Shown here piece by piece: positions 11,196 to 22,200 of a stretch of DNA of 64,000 nucleotides. Position numbers and translations under genes: made by a program. The notes beneath the pieces are model-generated. The model was not told the origin of the DNA. It saw nothing but the letters and a program-made list of their open reading frames with translations, and made no database searches. Every line of letters starts with the position of its first letter. The stretch's first letter is position 1. Source of the DNA: Reticulascus tulasneorum (Eukaryota; Ascomycota; Sordariomycetes; Glomerellales; Reticulascaceae). The stretch covers positions 1,240,001 through 1,304,000 of the forward strand of contig LSAX01000011.1 of NCBI GenBank assembly GCA_001557505.1, given 5' to 3'.

Positions 11196-12303
11196 TTAGA
11201 GATGCCATTCTGGCAGCGCAAAGTCTCGGCTCTTTGGCCAGTTCTCGGTCCTAGAAATCTCATCAGTAATTCGTTCCATCGTGCTTTGTCATTACATACC
11301 TCGTGGTGAGCAGGACGGTCATCCTCTGTCTCCTCTCAGCTACCTCTTTGGCGCCTGTGAGCCGCACCCAATCCCCGAGCAACTCCCTCAGCTCCCCATC
11401 CTTTCGGCCCAGCACATTGATACCTCGCTCCGTGCACGCAATCTTCAGCTCGTCCGTGTTCAAGCCCGACACCCCGCCATCTTTGACTAGCAATTTGTCA
11501 TCCACCTCGAGGAAGGCCATCCGCAGATTGCCCTTGATCTGCCATAAGCCGGGCGGCACAAAATTAACCCGATCCCATATGTTGCCGATAAGATGTAGAC
11601 TCCGCAGCACGTGCGATTGGACCGTGCCATGAGAAATGTTCGCACTCAAGACGCCCTCGGGGTACTGACGCTCAAACTCCCGAAACGAAATCTGTCGCCG
11701 CTCCTCCGCCTTCTCACGCCCAGAATTGACCTGCTTGGGGAGCTGGCATGTATAAGGTACGACTCCGTCGACCAGCACCACTACTAGCGGGGTGAACTCC
11801 CCAAATGCAAGAAGTACCAGCCCGAACAGTGGGACGCGAAGGAGATCATGGCGCACCCGCCACAGCAGAACCCAATCCGCGCGTGTCAAGGACTCCGGGA
11901 CCTCTCTTGGACGAAACACAGACGGCCGGGCCCCCGCAGGCTTCTTCTCGAGCGTCTCGCGCAAGACTCGACGGTTCGTGAACACAGCGGACAAGCCGGT
12001 CTTGTAGAACTTGAGGTACGCCTTGCCGATCTGGAACAGGTAGCTGAACGTCGAGGTGTCCGGATCGCGATTCGGCACTTCTAACGGCGGCGGCCGGGTC
12101 GTCGCTGGCGGGTTCAGGGACGTGGTGGATTGGAGGCTCGTCGAGGTTGATTCGTCATCTCTCGAGGAGCTTGCGCGCCGGACCTGCGCGGAGAAGACGG
12201 GTGCGAAGGGCGATCCTCTGCGAACGAGCTGGCTTGAAAGGTAAGGAGCGGTTAGGAGGTGTGACGGAACGCGCATAGCGCGCAGCGTCGTACTCTGGTT
12301 CAT
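11196..12303 (-). CDS. mitochondrial LETM1 ribosome-binding-domain protein
   Basis: Preferred model: exon 1 11300-12303 and exon 2 11196-11250, 352 codons. Start ATG 12303 (MNQSTTLRAMRVPSHLL) yields a basic, Ser/Arg-rich mitochondrial presequence. A hydrophobic segment (about residues 160-190, VPLFGLVLLAFGEFTPLVVV) is followed by the LETM1 soluble domain, including GLNTDELKIACTERGINVLG and WVRLTGA. Family knowledge: LETM1/Mdm38-type proteins are inner-membrane proteins linked to K+/H+ exchange and mitoribosome binding. The last intron (11251-11299, donor GTATGT, acceptor TAG) is inferred because splicing gives the plausible C terminus WPKSRDFALPEWHL. Reading through it gives a different tail (VMTKHDGTNY) and a stop at 11263-11265. 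A 20-nt G run (12508-12527) lies about 200 nt upstream. Whether this is the Mdm38 orthologue or a paralogue is unclear. Confidence 0.85.
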
Positions 12304-12846
12304 TGCATGCTGTTGAAGGGATCGAAATGAGGCCAGCAACAAATTCCCGAGAAATATAATCGGAGGTAAGACAATCTGCGAAAAAATTTAAGCTTTCTAC
12401 GCGTCACTACTAAGACCGGGTACCTACAGTGCCTACAGTACCTCACGCACCTATCAAATCTCACCAGCCCCACCTTGCGCAGCCGGCACTGGGATCGGTG
12501 GCTTTTAGGGGGGGGGGGGGGGGGGGGTCGGCTCCGATTCCGGTGGAAGTCCGCCCAATATTCATGTCAAAAGGATCCGCAGAGCATGGTCTTATGTGCA
12601 TCCTCCTCCTCTATAGGATTTTACAATTCTCACAGTCCAGGGATCTTATAGGGTAAGGGTTTGTGAATAGGATGCTTCTCTCTAACCCATAACCAGAATA
12701 TTTGTCAACCCGAACATGTCTAGTTGCCTTACAGTAAGAATATACAAGAACCTTAACCCAGCCCGTCTCTCCTAATGTACAAGATTCAAACCCCCAGTCA
12801 AGCCGCGTCATATCATCATTATGTTCGTAACGTAATTCTCAAGTCT
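12304..12846. other. intergenic: LETM1-gene promoter and GH3 3' flank
   Basis: About 540 bp holding the LETM1-gene upstream side and a 20-nt poly-G run. No coding frame is recognised. Confidence 0.6.
12508..12527. repeat. poly-G tract, 20 nt
   Basis: Uninterrupted G run on the plus strand, about 200 bp upstream of the minus-strand LETM1 gene; on that gene's own strand it reads as poly-C. Confidence 0.93.
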
Positions 12847-15506
12847 TCAAGTCCGGATGGAAACCTCGCCCACGAGAGGCAGGTCGCGACTACTCCTCCC
12901 AACCCAAACCCCATACGTCCCATTCTGCAACAGCCATTTCTGCGCCCCGGTATCCCAGACGCTCAGATCCCGTCTTGTCAGCTCGAACTGCACCGACACC
13001 GTCGCGCCCGCCGTGACGAACGGCTTCTCGAACCCGCGCAGCTGCTTCGCCGGCGAATTCGGAATCCCAACGTACAGCTGCGGGACCTCTGCGCCATCGA
13101 CTTCGCCTGTGTTGGTCACGTCAGCGGACACCCGGACAAGCACGTCCCACAGATCCGCCTGGCCGCCCTCGACCACGGCACCGGTGGGGTATGCGGCCGT
13201 GTTGGCGCCGCCGTCTTTTTCGATTTTGAGATTCGAGACGTTGAAGGTGGTGTAGCTGAGGCCGAAGCCGAACTCGAACCGCGGCGTAATCTTCTGTGCG
13301 TCGAAGTGGCGGTAGTCAATGTACACCCCCTCGGTGAAGTTGGCTTGTGGAAAGAGTTTGAATATTCCCTCGGGCAGCGCCGGATCAAGCATAGTCGCGT
13401 AGTCGGACTCGCTCTTCGCAACAGTGTACGGGAGCTTTCCTGACGGGTTGGATTTGCCGTAGAGGATGGAGACGAGCGCCTTGCCTGTGTCTTGGCCGGG
13501 AAGATGAGCAAAGATGACCGCGGTAACGTTGGGATGCTCAATAAACTGGTCGACGACACGGATGCCGGCGTTGTGGAAGACAACAATAGTGTTATTGCAC
13601 TTGCTGGCGACGTTATTGATTAGACCGTCGGTATAATCATCGCGAAGACCAGGACGATCATAGCTTTCGGATGCCCAGGCATTTCCCAGGACGATGCACA
13701 CATCAGACACTGGGCTCACGCCTGGATTCCCACTGATGAAATCCCAGAAGAGCGCGGTGCCGTCCTCATCAGCCTGCATCTTCAGAGCCTCAAACGGAGA
13801 TATGAGATTGGACGGCGACGTCGCACCTGATCCTCCACCTGATATCATCGTCCCGTTGAAGCCAACAGTCGACCAAGCCAACGTCTCTCCGGTGACAAAT
13901 CCAGCCACAAGTTCTTCGGGGCTAATAGGCTCCGATCCAAACATCCAGGCGTCGCCGACACCACCCCCGTTTGGATTCACTTGGTCGGGAGACTTGGCCG
14001 AGTATCCGAATATCGATATGAGCCGTGGTGACTTGAGGGGAAGAGCATTGTTGACATTCTTGACGAGGACGTGTCCTTCAATCGCACCATCCAACAATGT
14101 AGGCCGGGCGGAGGTATTCCTTGCGTCGACGACTGGGTGAGGCTCGATGACGGTGAATGGCATGCCAATCCCGGGAGCTGGAAAATCTTTGTCCTGGTTC
14201 ATCTGGTACCATGACGCCACAATTCTGATGGCCATATCGGTGACTCGTGATTCGGGGACGCTTCCGTTACGGACAGCATCAACCAAACTCTGTCCCCAGA
14301 AAGAGCCAGTATTTGGCATTGCCATGTCCATGCCAGCTAAGGCAGTAGCCACGCCAGCATGCTGTGCTGCCCAGTCTGAAACAACAAACCCCTGAAAGCC
14401 GAGCTCTTCCTTGAGAAGACCGTTTAATGCCTTGCTGTTCGCACAGCCGTAAGAGTTGTTCAATCTCTGATAAGAACACATGATGTTCCCGGTGCCTGCT
14501 TTGACAGCATCTTGGAACGGCCTGCAAAGAGGTAAGCTTTGTGTGTAGGGCAGGATGAATAGCGTATATGCCTACCAAAGATATAGCTCATGCATTGTTT
14601 TGTCGTCTATATTGGACGACACCGACTGGACTCCAGCGGACGGCATGCGATTGGTCTCCTGCTCGTTGCCTATGTAATGCTTGTTCAGGTTAGTGATGCG
14701 GTTAACACTTTTCCCGCATTGTAACGTACTTTGGTGCTAGTGATCACGCCGGCTTCTTGTACACCGGTAATTGTCTCGTACACGAGGGCTCCGGAGAGAT
14801 AGGGGTCGACCGAAATGCCTTCCCAGTTGCGGCCGCCGCGCACTGTCCTGCCGAGGGGCCCGATAACAGGCCCCAGGAGAACATTGACGCCTTTGATCTT
14901 GAATTCGGCCCCCATGGCGTTACCCCTTTGGTAGGACAACTTCTTGTTCCAACTGGCGCCGACATGAATGCCACTCGGGTAAGAGTTGACAAAGTCTGTT
15001 CCCCGCAGGCCATTACCAGCATCGCTGAGGCAAAGCCCTGGGAATCCGACTCTCTCCACAGGCGGAACATTTCCAGAGCAGCCGTTCGGCACCGACACGC
15101 CCCCTGTCAGGCTTACCTTCTCCTCTATTGTCATATTAGAAACCATCTCCCCGGCACGGGCGAAGGCAATAGCCCAGGACCCGACACCATTCATGTCCGG
15201 AGATGGGTAGACGGGTGGAGATTCGCCGTAGAAGTGAGTGTCATCTTTGATTGCCTCCTCGGCATTTACACCACCACCACCAGCACCATTTCCGCGGCTC
15301 CGGGGTAAAGCCGCCAGGCCGGCCAACCCAGAGAGCAGGACCAGCACCAAGGCGACCAACAGCGCAACGCCTCGCTTGGTTTTGAGGAAGGGGTAGCGTT
15401 GCGTGATCTTTGATAGTCATGGGGTCTTTGGCTGCTGCGGCTGCTGCTGCTGAGTGCCGGGATCAAGTTCCTTATATTCAGTCATGACTTCGGAGCGCTG
15501 ATACAT
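12847..15506 (-). CDS. GH3 beta-glucosidase with N-terminal membrane anchor and an in-frame TGA in its leader
   Basis: Exons 14730-15506, 14576-14679 and 12847-14521; introns 50 nt (14680-14729, GTACGT donor) and 54 nt (14522-14575). From ATG 15506 the frame is 851 codons but contains one TGA (15417-15419, codon 30) followed by CTA. After it come a basic KTKR and a hydrophobic anchor (about residues 47-68, [20 protein letters not shown]), so the layout is a type II membrane protein with the catalytic domain outside. GH3 features: [41 protein letters not shown], and SDW near residue 342 carrying the nucleophile Asp. A C-terminal fibronectin-III-like domain ends the protein ([10 protein letters not shown]...). 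Family knowledge: hydrolyses terminal beta-glucosyl residues of cello- or laminari-oligosaccharides. Without readthrough the first later ATG is 15194, which removes the anchor. The alternatives are a nonsense mutation, an 81-nt intron 15408-15488 with a poor GTCATG donor, or stop readthrough. Confidence 0.88.
15417..15419 (-). promoter_or_regulatory. candidate stop-codon readthrough site (UGA-CUA) in the GH3 leader
   Basis: On the coding strand the codons are ACC CCA TGA CTA TCA. The TGA is in frame with ATG 15506 and 15485 upstream and with the membrane anchor downstream, and no consensus intron removes it. UGA followed by CUA is the established high-readthrough context described in fungi and animals. 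Its function here is inference. Confidence 0.45.
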
Positions 15507-15710
15507 GAGGTAAACTTAGACGGGCTCTGTCAAGGTCGTTATGGGTTACTAATTCTTGGGACGTTCCACCAAGACTCGAAGTTTTGATCACGAATGTTAG
15601 ACAGCAGTGCAGTTGATTTGGTGAGGCAAGAAGTTTCTAGTCGGGATCCCGCACGGGAATCGGGATATATGCTTCGGAAAGGTGGTGAGAATGCGGCGCT
15701 GTGGATGAGT

Positions 15711-15725
15711 GTGGGGAATCTGGAG
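15711..15725 (+). promoter_or_regulatory. paired CreA/Mig1-like sites upstream of the GH3 gene
   Basis: GTGGGG (15711-15716) and CTGGAG (15720-15725) both match the SYGGRG consensus of the CreA carbon repressor. They lie 4 bp apart, about 205 bp upstream of the GH3 start. Close pairs are the functional form in Aspergillus. This is a motif match only. Confidence 0.35.
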
Positions 15726-16900
15726 TTGGGCTCGGAGCAAGACTACCTAAGGGTTAGGTAGGTGCTTTGAACAACGAAGTACGGCAACTTTTAATGAGGA
15801 AGTTGGAACAGTTCAAGGATGTGTGAAACTGTGTATCAATTTATTCGTAGCTGATTCCGTTGAGTATGTGCAGCTGTGAAGAAACGATACGATTCAAACC
15901 AATACTGTATGTAGTTTTAGCTAGTGGTTTGTTGATCCAACGAAGCTGTACCCAAGTCCCTGTTGCCGGGCTCCCCTACAGTGCGAACAACCCTGCCAAC
16001 CTTCCATCGGTAGGTCCTCGGCAGAACCAAAACTTAAAACCCACCCCACGAGGGCCCGCTTCATCTTATTAGTAGCAAAGCCACGAACCTATAAGATTTC
16101 TACATAATCTCCACGAACCCCGAAGAAGCAACGTGCCAAAATGCGGGGAACACCGACAGCGCGGCCCTGGATGGGCAGTTGTGGGAATTTTATGAAACAG
16201 CAGAGACTAAACTTTCCGCGGGTAGTTCAGATCTTTCCCAGCTGGTGCGCATGGGGCAAGGTCACTCGGGGGGCCTGGGACTAGTGATTCCCACAGCGCC
16301 CACTGTTGTTAACGTTCGGCATCTGGTCCAGGATAGGCATGTACGTAGGGTTAATTACGAAATAGTTCAGAATACACAGACCCGTTGCGCCCCTTGCCCA
16401 GCAGCTGCAGCGAGGCCATCGCCAAGATGCTCGGCGTCCCCTCGCCTAACGGCTAAGCTCTCACATATCAAGTAATGATTGCTGTTCGCTGTATGTACGC
16501 ATCAGGGAAGCGGCACTAAACCTGCCCGATCGCAGAGATACGTTTCGGAGCTAGGGAACCGAACCAAGATCTCAGCAATCGGATTCCTGGGGAAACAGAT
16601 GCCCATTAAGACGGTTTCTTAAGAGCGCCAGGACCCGGATCGCCTGGGGCTCGAAAGCGACCCAAGACGGGGGAATCCCACGTCGCTCTACGGTAATATC
16701 ACGCAAAACAAGGTGACGGGAATACCATGGGCTTCCGACTGGCCGGCGAAACTTACCCAGTACCGAAACTTAGCCCATATCCATTCCCTGCAGCCCTTCA
16801 ATGGTGAGGGGATTGGCCCGGTCAGACGCATTGACATTTCGGAGAGTCTGATCGCTCATGTTCATGTCTCGCCGCTGGCTGCGGCGTAGCCAGCTGCTGC

Positions 16901-16915
16901 GTACGTACGTACGTA
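16901..16915. repeat. short TACG tandem repeat between two CCAGCTGCT copies
   Basis: A self-complementary GTACGTACGTACGTA run. The 9-mer CCAGCTGCT occurs directly repeated just before and just after it (about 16890 and 16920). Confidence 0.7.
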
Positions 16916-17859
16916 GTATCCAGCTGCTCCAAAGACGTGCATCGAGCAGAAATATTGCAGTGGTCCCCACAATCCGAACATCCTGCACTTCACCAATACC
17001 AGTTCGCTACCTCCGTGGGACGATCCATTGCCAACGCTGCCGAGACGTCCGAGCGCACATCCACTGAGCCCAGTCAGGAAACCAAGGCGTAGCATTGACC
17101 TGCCACCCAAGCCACTACGGACCAAGTCTAATGCAGCTGGAGAGGCAATTATTCGGTATCGATTCATTCATGTTTGTTTTGCTTGTTGGTTCAATTGGCT
17201 CTATGTACTACGTAGCATGCTCCGTCATTGCGTCATTCCGTTTTCGGCCAACAATAGATCGCGGCAAAACATGACCCTCCAACCTTTGCATCCAAACACG
17301 AGGGGGGGCCGAAGCTGGAGGAGAGAGGATACTTCGTGGTTATCTCGGGATCGTGAACGAGCAGAACCCACGCAGCCCCCTCAGCTTCCCCATTCCGCTC
17401 CACACATCCGCGACGCTTCCAAACGTCATCCGGCTTCACTAGTTACTGCTGCTGTTGCTCAGCTGCGCGGCCGGGAAATTTCTCCCTTGTATCCTCGGGC
17501 TAAAACAAGTGGTGTGACGGAATCATGGTAAATATACAGCTCGTCCTGGAGCAGGTTGGTGGTGAATCATCTGCGAAAAAGGGCCTGGCGCGTCCAAACG
17601 CCCGCATGTGAACAGAGTCAGAGAATACAAACAAAGAAGCTCGACATGATGTACATCAAAAGACGTTCCTGTAAAACAATTTTCGAAGATGGCTGGGGCG
17701 CATGGCCCATGTCGGTAAGACGACGGTTGGCGAAAACTCAAGCGCCGGATATCGAGGATAGTGTCGTCGCAAAATAGCATCGAAGAAGCCGTTGGTTGTC
17801 GAGCCGGGCTCGATATAGTGAGGGATCGGGACCGGATGGGAGAGGGTGAGGTAGAGCGA

Positions 17860-19204
17860 TTACAAAATGAGCTGCTTTAGGTTGCGCTGGATGATCATGT
17901 CCTGAACGGAACCCATCGTAATCTTGAGCAGATTGGTATCGGTAGCATTGGTAAAGTGGCCGTAGATTTCCTTCTCCGAATTCCTATTCAGCGCCTTGAA
18001 TTTGTCGAGGAAGTACTTGCTCGCTGCTTTCCAATCATCCCCCGGGCCGTGGTAGTCTGTGAAGCCGTGTGATGTGATGGGGCTCTTCGCGAGCTTCTCC
18101 TTGAAGAGATCCATCTTGTTGAGGAAGAGAATTAGGGCAGATTTCGTGAACCAGTGAGAGTTCGCGATCGACTCCCACAGCATTAAGGCTTCATTCATTT
18201 GGTTCTGTTGGCGGTCGGCCGTGTCAGCACACCCAAACGTCACGGGAAACATGGTTAAGAGGCACTCACCCCGTCTTTGTCTTCAACTAGACACTGGTCG
18301 TAACCACTGATAGCTACGAGGAAGAGCAAGCAATTGACATTTTCGAAGCAGTGAATCCACTTCTTTCGCTCCGATCGTTGGCCGCCGACATCGAACATAC
18401 GGTATGTCAGTTGACCGAGGTCGAAGATGGTTTCGGTGATGCCAGTTGTTCGTAATCTAGATCGTAGCAGATCCTGGTCTGTGGGAACATAACCGTCGGC
18501 CCAGATCCTATCGACATCGTCGCAGAAGCTTTCATTGTTAGCTCTAGAGTGGGTAGGTGTGTGGGCGTGGGAGTAACTCACTATGCAAGATTGTCGTGGA
18601 GTGCAAATTCGTTGCCCTTGTCAATGGCTCTTCTGACGCCACCATCAAGCCAGAGGGCCTTGACAGGTAGCAGATACTCCTTGGGAAGAGCGTCTTGGAG
18701 GTTAATTTCGTGATCCGACAGTAATTGAGACATGTTTTTCTATAATGAGAAATGCGACGTTAGTCAAGGTACACTTTTCAACCGAGACCCCTAAGGCTCC
18801 AGATTCATGTCTGGGTCTGGGGATGATTGGTTCAACTTGCCTCATTATCGGGGTTCTCGAACGTGATGCTCAGTTCCTCCATGGCTTCAAAAATCAGGCG
18901 GAACGACTGCACGATATTGTTGAAGACGACTGGTTTCCACTCCAACTTCTCGGTCTTGCTGAATCCTTGGGCGTAGATCAACTTCATTTGCTTCAGGACG
19001 GTCGACTTTCCCGACTCTCCAGCACCTGTCACATAGCAGCATTAGCAACCGCAGCATCGGGGAGGGGACCACGCAGCACCTACCAAGCAGCAACAGCTTG
19101 ACCTCCTTAGACATGCGCTTCTCGTCTTGTCTGATTAGGCGGTCCAACTCGCGCGAACGCGTGACCGCGCCATCATCCTTCTCGCGTCCTCCGAAACACA
19201 TCAT
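17860..19204 (-). CDS. gna-2: heterotrimeric G protein alpha subunit, fungal group II
   Basis: Five exons: 19084-19204, 18841-19025, 18582-18739, 18270-18528, 17860-18204, giving 355 codons. Introns are 58, 101, 53 and 65 nt; intron 2 (18740-18840) uses a GC donor (GCAAGT). All GTPase motifs are intact: P-loop GAGESGKS (residues 41-48), RTTGITET with the switch I arginine, [12 protein letters not shown] (switch II), FLNKMDLF, and NATDT near the end. It starts MMCFGGRE; an adjacent second ATG at 19201 gives the MCFGG start usual for this class. There is no Gly2 for myristoylation, so Cys palmitoylation is the likely membrane link. The C terminus LKQLIL lacks the pertussis-toxin cysteine found in group I. 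These traits point to group II (Neurospora GNA-2, Magnaporthe MagC). Family knowledge: plasma-membrane transducer from GPCRs; group II members have subtle, overlapping roles in growth and development. Confidence 0.97.
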
Positions 19205-22200
19205 GTGCGAGGATTGGTAGGGTGAGCTCGGGGTTAGTTGATGAGAAAAGGTCGCCGCGCGCTCGTGTCGCTTTCGAACGAGGAAGGGGAATTGCCGTCG
19301 ATGGGGCAGCTGGGCGTGAGAAAAAGGAGCTAGCTGCGAGCGTTACGCAGACTGAACAAAGACCTCGAGGTGTGTTGAAGCCAATGGCGACGTTCGCATC
19401 TGGGATTTTCGGTGGTCTGGTCTGTCTGGTGGAAGATCAGACGAGCACGGAACGGCAGGGAGAAGAAGTTGTGGGATTTGGAGGTGGTCTTGGATCCCTG
19501 AGCCCACCGATGAACGCGGGTGGGGAGGGAGGGTGACAGATATTATTGTTTCGCTGCTGAATGGTCTTCCGTAAGCTAAGGCGAGCCGGTGCAAGGGCCG
19601 TCGACCTTAGTGTGGTCCATGAGAAGGATTTTTGATGATGGCAGAACCATGGCCGGGCAGCATGGATTGTGCTTGTTGCATAGTCGAAAGCTGTGGGTGG
19701 GGCAACGGAGTACCATCCTTGTAGTTCTCGGACCGGACAGCCCCGGTTCGCCTGCGCCTGTCCCCTGTAAGGGTACTGCAGAGCTACACAATGATCGGCG
19801 AAGCACGCGGGAAAAAGGGTCGCTGGTGGTACAAGGAACGCTCTGGTCGACATGTTCAGGCCCATGCTACAGCGGGCATCTCTCCATCTTTTTGACTTTG
19901 TCCAGATTGCTAGGTTTTCACGGGCCAATGGCTCTCTATGTGTGGTTCATCAAGCAGATTCCATAATGACAATAATAATACTCAACATCGAGGCGTAGGA
20001 ACACGGACCAGCTTTGGCGACCCCTTGGTTAGCTACAATCCCAAGAATTGGGTAGCTTGGGGAGGGCGCGCGAATGATGTGTCGCCCTGCTCCCCCAGAG
20101 CACATGTCTGTGTCATTTAACGTTGAGACAGCCCACCTCTTAAGAATGACCCACCCCCGAATGGAAGAAGCAAAGGAAAGGATAGGAAAGGCAAAACGTT
20201 AAATCTCAGGACGCACCGATCAACTCTTCCACAAGATCTCTAGAAACTTCGGAGGCAGGCCGAGTCCTTGACCAACTCTGCTTGCGAGCATGTAGCACAC
20301 AGAGGAGGCTGGCGATGCACAAGCTCGATCGGGTGCCTCGGGGGCCAATGCCTGGCAATTGGGGGGGTTTTGGCGGCATGCACATACAGCGGTTCATGAC
20401 CATCCCCATGACTTCGCATTCTGGGTGGGCAAGCATGTCGTCGGTGCTCGGTTCATTGATCCTTGAGTTGGCTTCCTGTACTACATACGTACCGAGCCTG
20501 GGTTTCTCGATTCGCACTCCAGCTAGCGCGACTTCACCCCCTTTGGTTCTCACCACACCAAGCCAAGCCCAAGTGATGGGCGATAAGCTCTAGCGTCATA
20601 AATGACATGATCTCCATCGCCGTCTTTGACAGGCCGCCCAACCCATCATGCAGAGCGAAAGAAGAAAAGGGCTAGGCATTATTATTAGTCTCCTGGAGAC
20701 AAAAGCAAAACATGTACGTGGTAAACGTGGTAGCAAGGCGACGACAGGGGGAGCTTGCAGCTGCCGGGGATATTTCCGGCCGAGCCGCGGGCGAAAGGGT
20801 TACCACCCGCCAAATCTGTCTCCAGCGCCGCCTGGGAAGCACGGCTGCTGTCAATCGTTAGGGTGCACTCTGTCGAAACAGGGGGAGCCGACGTTAGTGC
20901 TCCTGACGGCTTCATGCTCAGCATTCGCAAGCGTGGGGGCCCCCATCCTGGCCTTGGACATTGAGGGTCCTAACATCAGCGGCAGCCTCCGTTCCCCGGA
21001 TTATGGAGATGCTAATGGGCAACACAAGTGTTTATTAACAACCCGCCCGTCCACGATCGAAGGGCTAGTGATGGGAACCGCTGAGGTGCGACAACATGTA
21101 GGTCCCTGGCGAAATGAGGAATGATGACCCTACACGTCTGTGAAGTAATTAGGTCACATACACTAGAGGCAGCAGTGGGTCTGCAGGGACGAGTTAAGGC
21201 AGCACACAGACGGCTTAGCGCCATTCGGTCTGGAAGTGGCTGACTCCCAGGGGGACGTATAATAAATCTCATCCATCTACTATGGTTTAAGGCCGTCAAC
21301 AAGGGTGTGGACGTTGCCTGTCACAGTCTGTGGGAATAAATGAAGGCGCCTCGCTAGGCCTGATTATGGGCTAGTTAATAACTGTTCGCAGGTGGTCTGA
21401 GAGTCATCGCTTCTCTCTCTCTCTCTCTTTTCATAATACCATCCGAAGGAGGTGCGGGGAGATGGGGTTGAAGCTCGCACGAGTACGAATACATCTGCAA
21501 CTGTTTATCCAGTTGGTCCGAGCAACGACTTGCCTTGTTGATCCAGGCCGAGGTTAGTGCATAACAAAGTGCGAAAAGGAGACAAGCTGTGCCTCTGTAG
21601 ACGAAATTTGAAAGAATGCAATACATAAAGCAGGTCAGGGCATTTATGCCATCGTCATAGGGGGGGGTTGATAAATCAAAACCAACCGAGACAGCCCTCC
21701 CACATATCCGCTGGAATACCACGTAACAGTAGGCAATAAAGCAGGGGTGTGCTAAAGAAGGGGGGCCCTTTTTGACCTAGTTTACCTGGAGTTTCCCAGC
21801 CACGTGCGTGATCCAAGGTCTCCACGTTTGAACGGCTGTCATCGAGCAGTCACAAACGTAGCCCATACTACTACTAGTATGGCAAGTCTAGCTCCTGCAA
21901 GGGGGCATGGATGTCAGTTGGAAGCATCTCCACCTGGTGTCTGAGGTGAAGGAAATGGCGGGACCGAGGAGGGGGTCGAAATTGGCAGGCATCCGTATGG
22001 TGGACAAAAATGGTCGTCCCGTCTTCCATGCAGATAAGACGCTGTTTCCGCGCGCTGAACCGTGCCGGGACAGCTTAATAGAAGTTTCTTAAGACGAACG
22101 GATACCACGACGAACCTCGTAATAACTGTGCTGCATGCACACACACATACAGTACATGCTTCGTGCTGATTGCGAAGTCGTAACAGCTCTGCTGTCACGC

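Larger units (their letters stand above)
15507..17859. other. intergenic: GH3 promoter side and G-alpha 3' flank
   Basis: 2.35 kb between two minus-strand genes. It contains paired CreA-like sites (15711-15725), a TACG repeat (16901-16915) and no recognisable coding sequence. The short frames on both strands look random. Confidence 0.6.

Noticed and set aside
12775..13443. 222-codon plus-strand frame under the GH3 gene
   Set aside because: Antisense shadow of the conserved GH3 C-terminal region.
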